DNA of 64,000 nucleotides from Brevibacterium zhoupengii (GCF_021117425.1 NZ_CP088298.1:2046001-2110000), one strand, 5' to 3'; shown: positions 26,897 through 35,471, counted from the stretch's first letter. Program-made: numbers and translations. Notes: a model not told the origin generated them from the letters alone.

Positions 26897-27430
26897 GTGG
26901 CCAAAGGCGTGAGCATTAACAAGCGAGCGATAGCGAAGATGCAGAAGGACATTCAACGGGAGTTCGACAAGCGACCTGTCGAGGTGCCAATCAAGGCTGA
27001 TGCGACAACGGGTTCCGGTGCGTCACAGCAACCGACGGTCAATCATTATCACGCGCCCGTCGTGACAGTGAACGGCGACCAAGCTCAGGTCGCATGGGGC
27101 GACGGCACGATCAATCAACATCAAGAGAATGTTCGCCAAGTCGCGGATGGCTATCAGGACCTGGCTCGTATTGTGGCCGACATTCTCGCGAAGCTGGACA
27201 ACTTGCCGCTCACTGACGAGGACAACCAGTACGCGCGAGAGAACGCCGAGGCGCTCATGGGCGAAGTCGTGAAGGCCGATCCTGACAAGGGCGTCGTACG
27301 GCGTGGTGTGACATTGCTCAAGGGTTTACTCGCTTCAATCACGACAGGCGCTAACCAGGCAGTGACCGCAGAGAGCGCTGAATTCGCTCGCGAAGCAATC
27401 GAAGCTCTCGGGAACGCCGTTGGGTCCTGA
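26897..27430 (+). CDS. Uncharacterised 177-aa protein, paralogue A
   Basis: A 177-aa soluble protein without recognised domain. A basic N-terminal helix (SINKRAIAKMQKDIQREFDKRP) is followed by a short beta-rich segment with the pattern NHYHAPVVTVNGDQAQVAWG, then a helical C-terminal half (about 75-177) ending in a Gly/Ala-rich helix. The beta 'NGDxAQVAWG' element resembles strands found next to helical adaptor domains in several bacterial defence proteins, which is only an analogy. GTG start with AAGGAG upstream. It is about 79% identical (by eye) to the gene at 28821-29354 in the same orientation; a recombinase and its partner lie between, on the other strand. Confidence 0.75.
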   Translation: MAKGVSINKRAIAKMQKDIQREFDKRPVEVPIKADATTGSGASQQPTVNHYHAPVVTVNGDQAQVAWGDGTINQHQENVRQVADGYQDLARIVADILAKLDNLPLTDEDNQYARENAEALMGEVVKADPDKGVVRRGVTLLKGLLASITTGANQAVTAESAEFAREAIEALGNAVGS

Positions 27431-27526
27431 CTCACCGCACAGCTCTGCCGATTCTGGTTCTCCAGCGGCCGGCGGGCAGGAAGGAGATGTTCTTCCTGCG
27501 CTCAGTCTCCTGCCCGAGCATGTCTA

Positions 27527-28117
27527 CTAGTGCGCTGTCAGATCGGCGTACTTCCCCGAGCCGTTCAGCGCGGTGTAGAGCGTCTGACGTGAGACGTTCA
27601 GGTCACGGGCCACCTTCGCCTTTGGCACGCCCTCTGAGACCCGCCGACGGGCATCTGCGATCTGCTCGGGGGTGAGCTTCGGCTTGCGCTCGTACACACC
27701 CTTCTTCTTCGCGAGAGCGATCCCCTCGGCCTGGCGTTCACGGATGGTGGCCCTCTCCAACTGAGCCACAGCGGCCAGGATGGTCAGCATGAACTCGCCT
27801 TGAGGCGTGTCCGTGTTGAGAGCTGGGTTGTCGATGAACTCGACGGCGACACCCTTCGCCTGGAGCTGTTCGACGAGATCGAGGAGGTCTCGGGTCGACC
27901 GTGCCAACCGATCCGGGGACTTCACCCGTACAATGTCGCCTTCGCGAACATAGGAGATCATCTCGGCCAGCTGGGCACGGTCGTCGACGTTCTTTCCTGA
28001 GACCTTCTCTGAGAAAAGTCGGTCGACGACTCCGATCGCCTCGACCTGTCGCGCTTGGTTCTGGTCGACGGCGCTCACGCGAACGTAGCCGACCGTCTGT
28101 CCGCGATGTCCAGTCAC
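27527..28117 (-). CDS. Serine recombinase (resolvase/invertase family)
   Basis: A 196-aa small serine recombinase. The catalytic domain has YVRVSAVDQN (nucleophile Ser near residue 14), KSPDRLARSTRDLLDLVEQL and GEFMLTILAAVAQLERATIRERQAEG; the C-terminal helix-turn-helix is at TPEQIADARRRVSEGVPKAKVARDLNVSRQTLYTAL. Size is normal for Hin/Tn3-type enzymes, so it probably resolves or inverts DNA between short sites. Its start overlaps the upstream unknown gene by 4 bp. It sits between two directly repeated paralogues. No nearby transposase is visible. Confidence 0.92.
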   Translation of the reverse strand: MTGHRGQTVGYVRVSAVDQNQARQVEAIGVVDRLFSEKVSGKNVDDRAQLAEMISYVREGDIVRVKSPDRLARSTRDLLDLVEQLQAKGVAVEFIDNPALNTDTPQGEFMLTILAAVAQLERATIRERQAEGIALAKKKGVYERKPKLTPEQIADARRRVSEGVPKAKVARDLNVSRQTLYTALNGSGKYADLTAH

Positions 28118-28608
28118 GACTTCTCTGCGGCCTTCGTGAGCTCCTCGACAGCCTTCTTGAACTCCGCGCTGAACATGTCGTCCTTCTCCGCGGCTTCCGG
28201 GGAGGCATTCTTCAACGCGGCCCTGACTTCGTCGACCTTCGCCACGACCTCAGGGGTTGCCCGGAAGACGATGAGGCGCCGGTTGGTCCCTTCCCGCTGC
28301 TCCTTGGTCTCCCTCACCTCGCTGCATCCGCGAAGAATCTCGATGGCGTCCTTGCGCCGATCCTTGCCGTGGAAGGTGCCGAGGTTACGCAGCTCGACGC
28401 CCTCTGAGCCGCTACGGACGATCTGGTCGTAGAGACCCGCCGCACTCGTGTAGCCCTTCCTGACCCAGGGCCTGGGGTCGTCCGGCGGTTCCAGTGCCGC
28501 CGGGAGCTCTACGCTCTCGACGACGTCGTCGAAGGCGACCTGCTCCGGAGAGCGCTTGGCACGCTGCTCCCACTGCACTGAGAGGATATGCGGCGAAACG
28601 TTGTTCAT
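28114..28608 (-). CDS. Uncharacterised partner of the serine recombinase
   Basis: A 164-aa protein not recognised. ATG at 28608 has a strong GAAGGAG; an in-frame Met 66 nt upstream lacks a ribosome binding site. The middle (YTSAAGLYDQIVRSGSEGVELRNLG through the basic RRKDAIEILRGCSEV and NRRLIVFRAT) has the look of a winged-helix segment, and the last 50 residues are charged helix. It overlaps the recombinase by 4 bp (ATGA), so the two are coupled and may act together, for example as a directionality factor or repressor. That role is guesswork. Confidence 0.65.
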   Translation of the reverse strand: MNNVSPHILSVQWEQRAKRSPEQVAFDDVVESVELPAALEPPDDPRPWVRKGYTSAAGLYDQIVRSGSEGVELRNLGTFHGKDRRKDAIEILRGCSEVRETKEQREGTNRRLIVFRATPEVVAKVDEVRAALKNASPEAAEKDDMFSAEFKKAVEELTKAAEKS

Positions 28609-28820
28609 TGTTCTGTCTCCTTCTAATGTCCAACGGCATCTTGAGTTGCCGTCTGATATGTCCAATGATACCACTTGTAACCTCGTTAGACACTAGATAT
28701 AGCGACATTCCGATGTGTCTATTTGGGTACACCCCGATAGGCATCGCCGAGCTTGTGGCACAGCCACGTGTGTCTGCACCCCATGAGATGATGCAGGCAA
28801 CAGCGAACGAGGAGAATAAG

Positions 28821-29354
28821 GTGGACAAAGGCGTTAGCATCAACAAACGAGCGGTATCCAAATTCCAGAAGGATATTCAACGCGAGTTCGACAAGCGACC
28901 TATCGAGGTGCCGATCAACGCTGATACGGCAAGACTCTCTGGCGCGTCGCAGCCATCGACGGTGAATCATTATCACGGGCCCACTGTGACAGTGAACGGC
29001 GACCAAGCTCAGGTCGCCTGGGGTGACGGCACGATCAGTCAAGAGCAACGGGACGTCAGCGAGGTCGCGGAGGGCTACAGAGACTTAGCAGGCATTCTTG
29101 CCGACATTCTCGCGAAGCTGGACAACTTACCGCTCACTGAAGAAGACAACCAATACACGCGCGAGAACGCCGAGGCGCTACTGACCGAAGTCGTGAAGGC
29201 TGAGCCCGACAACGGCGTCGTACGGCGTGGAGTTACCTTGGTCAAAGGTTTGCTCGCTTCAATCACGACGGGCGTCAACCAAGCGGTGACGGCGGAAAGC
29301 GCTGACTACGCTCGCGAAACAATCGCAGCTCTCGGAAACGCCGTTGGGCCCTGA
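28821..29354 (+). CDS. Uncharacterised 177-aa protein, paralogue A-prime
   Basis: Same length and architecture as the gene at 26897-27430: basic N-terminal helix (VSINKRAVSKFQKDIQREFDKRP), NHYHGPTVTVNGDQAQVAWG strand segment and helical C-terminal half. By eye 140 of 177 residues match. GTG start with GAGGAG upstream; similarity at DNA level extends about 35 bp before the start and some tens of bp past the stop, so the repeat unit is the whole gene with flanks. Most variation is in the residues just before the strand segment and in the helix after it. Confidence 0.75.
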   Translation: MDKGVSINKRAVSKFQKDIQREFDKRPIEVPINADTARLSGASQPSTVNHYHGPTVTVNGDQAQVAWGDGTISQEQRDVSEVAEGYRDLAGILADILAKLDNLPLTEEDNQYTRENAEALLTEVVKAEPDNGVVRRGVTLVKGLLASITTGVNQAVTAESADYARETIAALGNAVGP

Positions 29355-29557
29355 CTCGTCCTCCAGCTGACGAACCACCGCGCACAGCTCTCCGTTTTGA
29401 GGCAAAGCGGAGTCATCATGTCGGTCACTTGCGTTGCTCAACGCTCGACGGGGTGAAGTCCTCCCCATGAAGGATAGATATTGATCGCACTGCTGGAGGG
29501 TGTGGCTCGTCTGTGCTCTACTGAATGTAAGACGTCTAAGGAATCAGGGAGAAGCCA

Positions 29558-29701
29558 ATGAGCAGCAATGAGAAACACGACGGACCGAGCTCGGATGAAA
29601 GTCTTGAGCGCGATATCGCTATCGAGTCCCACGAAATTCAATCAGCCGACGAACTCTCAGAAACCCTGAAGTCGATGATTGATAATGGCGAGCCCCTCTA
29701 A
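29558..29701 (+). CDS. Small acidic protein, 47 aa
   Basis: A short open frame with a good ribosome binding site (AGGGAGAA) 5 nt before the ATG. The product is very acidic, rich in Glu, Asp and Ser, with a probable C-terminal helix (DELSETLKSMIDNGEPL). It lies between paralogue A-prime and the SRA nuclease. Function unknown; being small and acidic it could be an inhibitor or DNA-mimic, but nothing supports that directly. Confidence 0.45.
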   Translation: MSSNEKHDGPSSDESLERDIAIESHEIQSADELSETLKSMIDNGEPL

Positions 29702-29777
29702 AGAGCGGCATGCGCGAACGACCGAACCTGGCGTCGTGAGCCAGCGTGTCCATAACTTGTGGGCGCCACGACGGCGG

Positions 29778-30875
29778 TCAGTCCGATGAAACGATCGTGA
29801 AGCCTTCGCCGTCGTCCGACCGATGCGCCAATGAGATTCCCAATGCGCGGAGGAGGCTCCCCAAGCTGTCGCTAGGGGCTCCAGGAATCAGAATCAGCGG
29901 CGCTGCTGAGACACCAAACTCGCGCGCGGCATGCGTATAGTCCAAGACTTGCCCGATGGCTGTCCGCACATGGTCCCGAGCAACTGAACGTTTCGCCTCG
30001 ACTATCCAACCACGAGAAGGCACGTATAGGTCCGGCATAATGTTCGACCCATCAACTGGCAGAGTCAACGACTTTGGCTCGTCTCCGTTGGCCGCCAGCC
30101 ATTTGCCAAAATCGTTTTGAAGCTCAAACTCCAGCCGTGAGACCGTGCGCGCCTCAAGATCGCTCGAGCTAGGACCCGGCTCGACAAGTACGTCGTCGAA
30201 GTCAGGCGCAGTCCAATCCTTCACAACCGGCTCGGCGAGCCCCTTGCCACCGTAAGGCGGCAAGAACTCTGTGTCTGCGTCGATCGGTTCTAAGTTAAAC
30301 ACGAACCCACTTCGCATAGCACCGTTGCGGTCTGGGATCTCCTTCTCCCAGTAGGCAGGGTTACCGAGGGTGAACGCACCGACGTAGGTTGCGTAGACCT
30401 CCTGGGTCCGGAATAGCCGAATGGCATTGCCGCTCGCTGCTGCGCGAATTAGGGCAGCGTTTCCACGCTTATCAATGGACTGATCGCCAACTTGCCCTTC
30501 TCCCGTATAAGAATAGTTCCCGTCTTCGCGAAGACCTTCGTGCCTGTCGTACCCGAACTCTTTGCCGCTGTCAGGATCTGTGAAGATGAGGACATCGTCG
30601 ATCGACTTCGGCGTCGATATTCCGCCCTGCTGCTGCCCGCCGTAAACGCGGTGAACAGCTCGGCGTCGGACTTCGTCGCCGGGGCGAAGACTCCACACCT
30701 GTGAAGACGCGTCTAGCCCGACCCTTGCCCGGACTGAATCTGCTTCTGCGGGCGAGAGCAGCCAGCGTCCTTTGCCAGGTGGCAATAGTCCAAACTCGTC
30801 ACGTAGTACATCACGCACGCGTTTCGAAGTAACTTGAAGTTCGAGCGACAACTGTGCAGGTGTAATGCTATCCAT
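29778..30875 (-). CDS. SRA-like domain plus PD-(D/E)XK nuclease, probable type IV restriction enzyme
   Basis: A 365-aa protein. After a short helical N terminus (about 1-50) comes a ScoMcrA-like SRA domain (about 60-185) with the typical VYGGQQQGGISTP, FGYDRHEG, YTGEGQVGDQ and EVYATYVGAF. SRA domains of this kind read modified bases or phosphorothioate. The C-terminal part (about 240-365) has a PD-(D/E)XK pattern, MPDLYVPSRGWIVEAKRS, followed by a helix (AIGQVLDY), typical of restriction nucleases. So it should cut DNA carrying a foreign modification. It is usually coupled to HNH in ScoMcrA; here the nuclease type differs. Confidence 0.78.
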   Translation of the reverse strand: MDSITPAQLSLELQVTSKRVRDVLRDEFGLLPPGKGRWLLSPAEADSVRARVGLDASSQVWSLRPGDEVRRRAVHRVYGGQQQGGISTPKSIDDVLIFTDPDSGKEFGYDRHEGLREDGNYSYTGEGQVGDQSIDKRGNAALIRAAASGNAIRLFRTQEVYATYVGAFTLGNPAYWEKEIPDRNGAMRSGFVFNLEPIDADTEFLPPYGGKGLAEPVVKDWTAPDFDDVLVEPGPSSSDLEARTVSRLEFELQNDFGKWLAANGDEPKSLTLPVDGSNIMPDLYVPSRGWIVEAKRSVARDHVRTAIGQVLDYTHAAREFGVSAAPLILIPGAPSDSLGSLLRALGISLAHRSDDGEGFTIVSSD

Positions 30876-31132
30876 ATGCCAATGCTAGAGGGAACTCGTC
30901 GACCAGATCACCATTGATCGACACTCCACGGCATACACAGCGCTACGCTCAACGTTTGAGGCCAACTTCCCTGCGACTCAACAGCACTATCAAGTGCATC
31001 TGCTCAGACCACTCTTGACAGACCGCGATGGCAACTTGCGGGAAACCGTGCTAAACCCATAGGAGAGTACCGTGACGCGTGCTAATGAGTATAAACGGAC
31101 CGCTTTTCGCTGAAACAGGAAGCAACCGACTG

Positions 31133-31849
31133 ATGTCAACCATTACGAAGCAGCAATACGGCGCCCTGGAAGAGACTGAGGTTTCCACAGCCGTTGCTGA
31201 GCTTTCAGAACTTCTCGGCAGCGACGACCTTGGAGTCTACGCCCAGTACGGCAGCTGGGCTATCTATCCAAAGGTGGATACAAAACCGGTATCAGCCGCA
31301 CAAGACCCGTCTACAGTGAACACCTTTGCCGCTGTCGAGGGAGTTGCTCACAACAATGTTGTCCTAGTGGCCTTTAACCTGGGCCGTCCCAAAAATCCAG
31401 CTCAAGGTGCCGAAGTCGGACAGCTGCGCCATAACAAGGACAGACTGTGGGCGAACTTTCACAGCGGAGCAAGCGACTACAACATCGCGAGAGGCACTGA
31501 AAGCAACGCATTCCGCGGCGCGTATATCACCGACTTCTTCAAAGGTCTGCCGACCAATAACATCAACGAATTCAAGTTCCTGATGCGTTCCCGGGGTGAG
31601 GCATGGAGGTCTCGGATCGAGGAAGCGATGCACACGGTTCTTGACCGTGAACTATCGCTCATCGGCGCTGAGAACTCGCCTCTGGTGAGTTTCGGGCGTT
31701 CCACCGGCGATGAGAACTCGCTCCTGGATTTGTTGTCTGGTTTCTATGGCACTGAACGAGTCCACTACGTAAGTCACTACGCTGACGCCGTCGGACGGAA
31801 CTATCATGAACAGTTCGAGGAATTAGAGAAGCGCTTGGATCTGGGTTGA
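31133..31849 (+). CDS. Uncharacterised protein, possibly uracil-DNA-glycosylase fold
   Basis: A 238-aa protein. The start is uncertain: a GTG at 31079 is in frame, but ATG at 31133 has AGGAAG 10 nt upstream and begins near the conserved part. The core contains VVLVAFNLGRPKN, LWANFHSG, FRGAYITDFFKG, then LVSFGRS and HYVSHYAD. This order of a small-residue strand motif, a product-channel loop and a later H-x-x-S-type motif recalls UDG-superfamily proteins found in phage and defence contexts, but I cannot confirm it. It lies downstream of the SRA nuclease, in the opposite direction. Confidence 0.6.
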   Translation: MSTITKQQYGALEETEVSTAVAELSELLGSDDLGVYAQYGSWAIYPKVDTKPVSAAQDPSTVNTFAAVEGVAHNNVVLVAFNLGRPKNPAQGAEVGQLRHNKDRLWANFHSGASDYNIARGTESNAFRGAYITDFFKGLPTNNINEFKFLMRSRGEAWRSRIEEAMHTVLDRELSLIGAENSPLVSFGRSTGDENSLLDLLSGFYGTERVHYVSHYADAVGRNYHEQFEELEKRLDLG

Positions 31850-32041
31850 GCCATTGGTGGAGTTTCGGCATTCGACGACGACGTCGTGGCCGGACGGCAG
31901 CTCTTCACTTTGGACAAGTCAACGCCTGCTCGGATTCGCCCTTCCGCTCCGCTGCTCCGGTCATCGAAGCGGTTGTGCGCTAACTCCAAGTGGCAGTCCT
32001 TCTTCTATCGCGAAGGACTGTAAGGGCGCTAACCTTCAAGC

Positions 32042-32530
32042 ATGGGCAGAGGCAGAGTTGACTTCGACCGAGGACTGACACGCCTGTCTGCCTATGCAAG
32101 GGAGCATGGCAACGCGAACCCCAAAGCGCATGAAGAGTGGCTCACTTGGCGAATCGGGCTGTGGGTCTCCAGCCTTCGAGCAAAATATCGCAAGGGCAAG
32201 CTGACAGATGAACAAGTCGCAAAAGCCGAGGCCATAGGGGTGCGATTCGTCCCTCCCTATCGCGATCGCAAGCCCAAGCCACCGACCCGTGCTGAACGCA
32301 GGGGAGGTGAACTGCTCCGAAGACTCGAATGGCTGGAGGACTTCTTTCGAGAACACGGCCACATCAACGTTCCACAAATTCGTGGCATCAGCACCTGGCC
32401 CGGCGCAGGTCGTTGGATCGCCCGTCTACGTTCGCAATATCGTGAACAAAAGCTGCCGCAGTCGGTTGTGGCTAAAGCCGAGCGCATGAACATTGTGTGG
32501 AACCCGGGTCCAGGTCGCCGCTCCTATTGA
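32042..32530 (+). CDS. Helicase-associated (HA) domain protein, paralogue B
   Basis: A 162-aa protein made of two HA-type (PF03457) helical repeats: the first contains WLTWRIGLWVSSLRAKYRKGKLTDEQVAKAEAIGVRF and the second WIARLRSQYREQKLPQSVVAKAERMNIVW, each ending in the aromatic turn of the family. HA domains are thought to bind DNA and usually hang on helicases; here they stand alone. No ribosome binding site is evident before the ATG. It is about 78% identical over 129 residues (by eye) to the gene at 33720-34325, and a DUF4062 gene lies between on the other strand. Confidence 0.8.
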   Translation: MGRGRVDFDRGLTRLSAYAREHGNANPKAHEEWLTWRIGLWVSSLRAKYRKGKLTDEQVAKAEAIGVRFVPPYRDRKPKPPTRAERRGGELLRRLEWLEDFFREHGHINVPQIRGISTWPGAGRWIARLRSQYREQKLPQSVVAKAERMNIVWNPGPGRRSY

Positions 32531-32686
32531 TGCTTGCGTTCAACATAGGTGTTCGTCACATAGCTTCATGCCTACGAGCCAATGAACGGATTAACGAACA
32601 GCTTTGGGACAGCTGCCCCCCCCCCGACCGTTCAGTGTTCGACATACGACCGTTTACTGAACGAACCCGCAATGAGAGAAAGTGCT

Positions 32687-33727
32687 TCAGTCATGAGCGC
32701 GAGCACTGCTCGGCACGGCCCGCAACGCGACCAGATAATCGTCACCTGCCTGCGTCAGCTTCCAGTAAACCGCCTTGTCGCTCACCGTCCGCTTCTTGGT
32801 GCCGGTCGTGATGAGGCGCAGTGCCCTCAGCTGGACGATGATCGAACCCCACGACCTGTCCGAGATCGTCGCAGACTCGTTAGACAGGTCGTCCGGCCAT
32901 CCTTCGGTGTCAGCCTGGATCTCACTAAGCATGTGACTGTTGAAGGTGTGCCGCAGGGAGGGCTCGGTGGCCTCGTCGATCATGAACGGCCCAAGAACCT
33001 CCATGATCTCGTCCCACATGTAATTGAGGACACCGGCCTCTTCGATCCTTTCGTAGTTACTGTCGTAGCCCTTGCGTACCAGGGTGACCTCGACCTCCTC
33101 TTGACCGTGGGCAAAGCTGCTGTCAATCTCCGACGCTGCGCTTTTGCCAGTCTCGATTTCCTGCTTCTCTAGCTTGGCGATCTTCGCTTCGAGCTCTGCG
33201 ATCTGGACCCTGGTCTCCGATGTCATTGCCTGATCGCCTCGCACCCAGCCGGGCCGCGGATGGTTCTTGATCAGGTGCATCAGACCGCGAGTCACTTTCG
33301 ACCCGAGGTCCTCAGCGTTCTTCCACTCCTTGGTCATCCGCTTCTGCACCTTGACGCGGAACTCGTCGAGCTTTTGCGCGGCAGCGTCGTTCTTGTCGGT
33401 CTTGCCGACGGGAATCTCGTCCATGTCGGCCGGCACGAAGCCCATCACGGGTATCCCGAGCTCGACTGCATAGTCGTACTCTTTCTCGGTGTAGCTGACA
33501 CCCTCTTCCGTGACGGAGCCGTAGCGACCACCGAGAATCACGAGGTAATAGTCGCTCTGCTCGATAACACCCTTGATCAACGTCCACTGATCATCGTTTC
33601 CTGCGGGGAAGAGCTCCATCCCCGCAGGCATACAGTCCATCTCAAGCAGCGCTTGCATCACCTCTCGACGTTCGTCGATGAGATCGACGAACGTCGAACT
33701 TATGAATACCTGATACCGCTTGTCCAT
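32687..33727 (-). CDS. DUF4062 domain protein (TIR/SLOG-like fold), possible defence effector
   Basis: A 346-aa protein. Residues 1-100 match DUF4062: QVFISSTFVDLIDERREVMQALL, DCMPAGMELFP, QSDYYLVILGGRYGS and GVSYTEKEYDYA. A basic coiled-coil-like linker (about 170-200, TRVQIAELEAKIAKLEKQEI) leads to a C-terminal winged-helix-like half with LRALRLI and YWKLTQAGDDYLVAL. DUF4062 is related to TIR/Rossmann-type nucleotide-binding domains and is often found in defence and signalling genes. The catalytic state is not known. It is on the opposite strand between the two HA-domain paralogues. Confidence 0.82.
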   Translation of the reverse strand: MDKRYQVFISSTFVDLIDERREVMQALLEMDCMPAGMELFPAGNDDQWTLIKGVIEQSDYYLVILGGRYGSVTEEGVSYTEKEYDYAVELGIPVMGFVPADMDEIPVGKTDKNDAAAQKLDEFRVKVQKRMTKEWKNAEDLGSKVTRGLMHLIKNHPRPGWVRGDQAMTSETRVQIAELEAKIAKLEKQEIETGKSAASEIDSSFAHGQEEVEVTLVRKGYDSNYERIEEAGVLNYMWDEIMEVLGPFMIDEATEPSLRHTFNSHMLSEIQADTEGWPDDLSNESATISDRSWGSIIVQLRALRLITTGTKKRTVSDKAVYWKLTQAGDDYLVALRAVPSSARAHD

Positions 33728-34325
33728 GGGTTACATGATAGTCGGAGCGCTCCGTGACCGTTGGGCTCCGACCTCCGCGCACTATCTCGGGCGTCCAGAG
33801 AATGAAGCGGAACTCACGGGAGCTGACTATTTCTTACGTGTCGGGTACGTGATGCTGACCGTGACTTGGCGCGCAGCGACTGACTCCGTCTCCATGCACG
33901 ACGTGCAACGCATCAAGATGCCTCTTATAGTGTGGCTCACCTGGCGGATTGGACTGTGGGTTTCCAGCCTGCGAACGAAGTATCGCAAGGGCAAGCTGAC
34001 TGATGAACGGGTTGCAGCAGCCGAGTCCATAGGTGTGCGATTTGTCCCTCCCTATCGCGATCCCCAGCCCAAGCCTCCAACTCGTGTTGAACGCAGGGAA
34101 GGCGAATTTCTTCGAAGGCTCGAATGGCTGGAGGACTACTTTCAACAAAACGGGCACATCAACGTTACACAGCTTCGTGGCACCAGCACATGGCCCGGTG
34201 CAGGCCGTTGGATCGCTCGACTTCGTTTGGAGTATAAGAAGAAGGGACTCCCATCATCAGTCGTGGCGGAGGCAGAGCGGAGGAACATAGCGTGGACCCC
34301 GGGTCCAGGTCGTCGGCACTACTAA
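33720..34325 (+). CDS. Helicase-associated (HA) domain protein, paralogue B-prime, 5' end replaced
   Basis: The last 129 codons are clearly homologous to paralogue B (WLTWRIGLWVSSLRTKYRKGKLTDERV to the final GPGRR-x-Y). The 71 codons upstream do not resemble the start of B and overlap the DUF4062 start region, so the true start is probably inside (for instance Met at 33852, 33894 or 33918), or the gene is a 5'-truncated remnant. No ribosome binding site stands out at any of these. Given as the full frame with uncertain start. Confidence 0.55.
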   Translation: MSMGYMIVGALRDRWAPTSAHYLGRPENEAELTGADYFLRVGYVMLTVTWRAATDSVSMHDVQRIKMPLIVWLTWRIGLWVSSLRTKYRKGKLTDERVAAAESIGVRFVPPYRDPQPKPPTRVERREGEFLRRLEWLEDYFQQNGHINVTQLRGTSTWPGAGRWIARLRLEYKKKGLPSSVVAEAERRNIAWTPGPGRRHY

Positions 34326-34547
34326 TCCCAATGATCGACATAGGTATCCACGATCCTCGGCATGACGGCTAACATTGTGAACGCAGACCTCACCTAGCCC
34401 ACACCAAATCTGGACCCACTGCCTGGATGGTTAAACACCTTTAACTAAAGCCATTCTCTCCCTCAAGACCTTGGATGGTCGACTGTGAGAGTTTCGTAAT
34501 CAAGACCTGTACACCGGTCAGGGAGCTCGAAAGGGAGATCGCGCACG

Positions 34548-35471
34548 ATGGCGAAGAATGATCGAAACAATCAGCAGGGAAAGCTCGGGGAACTTCGCGT
34601 CGCAGAGGCATTCCTGCAGAGCGGCTGCGTCGTCAATTTTCTGAGTTTCATGGATGTCGGACTGGACCTTCTCGTCCAACTTCCTAAAGGATCTACGCCT
34701 CCGGAGCGCGACAAGACATCATGGTCGATGTCAGGAAAAACCGCCCACATCCAAGTGAAAAGCACCAGAACAAACACTCTCCCGGCTATTTCTACTGAAA
34801 CCGCACACGCTTGGCGAGTGGGAGCCTTGGCCGGCACACCTACGCTCGTTGTCGCCGTAATGGTCGATCCTGACACCGGCTCGACCACGTTTCGATTTTT
34901 CGATCCACTAGTCATCGACCTGTACGCTCAGACTACGAAACCTGACAGCTTCAAAGTTCCAGTCAGCAGCGGACAGGAAGTGGACTCCAGCGCGCTCTTC
35001 CAGCGGATGTATGAATGGGTTGAGAAAAGCCGTTTCTACTTTGCAGACGGCGTCGAATTTACGTGGCCACGCAAGAAGCGCGAACTATGGGAGTCTACTC
35101 TGAATATGGTAGGCCGCCTGACTCGCATCCACGAGAGAGCATTTCAAGATTCGCAGGTTTCTCTTGAGCAACAACCTTACACGGGAACGGCACGAGTTCT
35201 AATGCGATCATTTTTAGACGGTGTCGGCGTCAGAGGCAACGAGCAGGACGACATTGTTACCCACACAGGATCCTCATTGCTCGATGAGCTGGATATGCGC
35301 GCCCATGACATGATAAACGAGGCGGCATCAGAAAAGCACGGGTGGCCAGACTGGGTAGAGCCTCTGGCCTCAGTGTCACCTACAGTTAATGAAGAACGTT
35401 CGCTGTCATTTCTGGAGAAACTCTGCTTTGATTACGGCTCGACACTCGCCGGAAAATGGAAACTCCCTTGA
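34548..35471 (+). CDS. DUF4365-like PD-(D/E)XK nuclease-domain protein
   Basis: A 307-aa protein whose first 170 residues match the DUF4365 nuclease pattern: QQGKLGELRVAEAFLQSG (Glu), FMDVGLDLLVQLP (D of the D-x-x-x-D core) and AHIQVKSTRTN (QxK). This is the PD-(D/E)XK layout of restriction-like nucleases. The C-terminal 130 residues are helical and of unknown role. The base composition is visibly lower in GC than the chromosome. It converges with the membrane protein gene at 35681 and is a plausible anti-phage effector, by family only. Confidence 0.75.
   Translation: MAKNDRNNQQGKLGELRVAEAFLQSGCVVNFLSFMDVGLDLLVQLPKGSTPPERDKTSWSMSGKTAHIQVKSTRTNTLPAISTETAHAWRVGALAGTPTLVVAVMVDPDTGSTTFRFFDPLVIDLYAQTTKPDSFKVPVSSGQEVDSSALFQRMYEWVEKSRFYFADGVEFTWPRKKRELWESTLNMVGRLTRIHERAFQDSQVSLEQQPYTGTARVLMRSFLDGVGVRGNEQDDIVTHTGSSLLDELDMRAHDMINEAASEKHGWPDWVEPLASVSPTVNEERSLSFLEKLCFDYGSTLAGKWKLP

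Noticed and set aside
31072..31113. 13-codon GTG frame with AGGAGA upstream, ahead of the UDG-like gene
   Set aside because: It could be a leader peptide, but it is too short to support; more likely the AGGAGA serves a longer start at 31079 or is chance.
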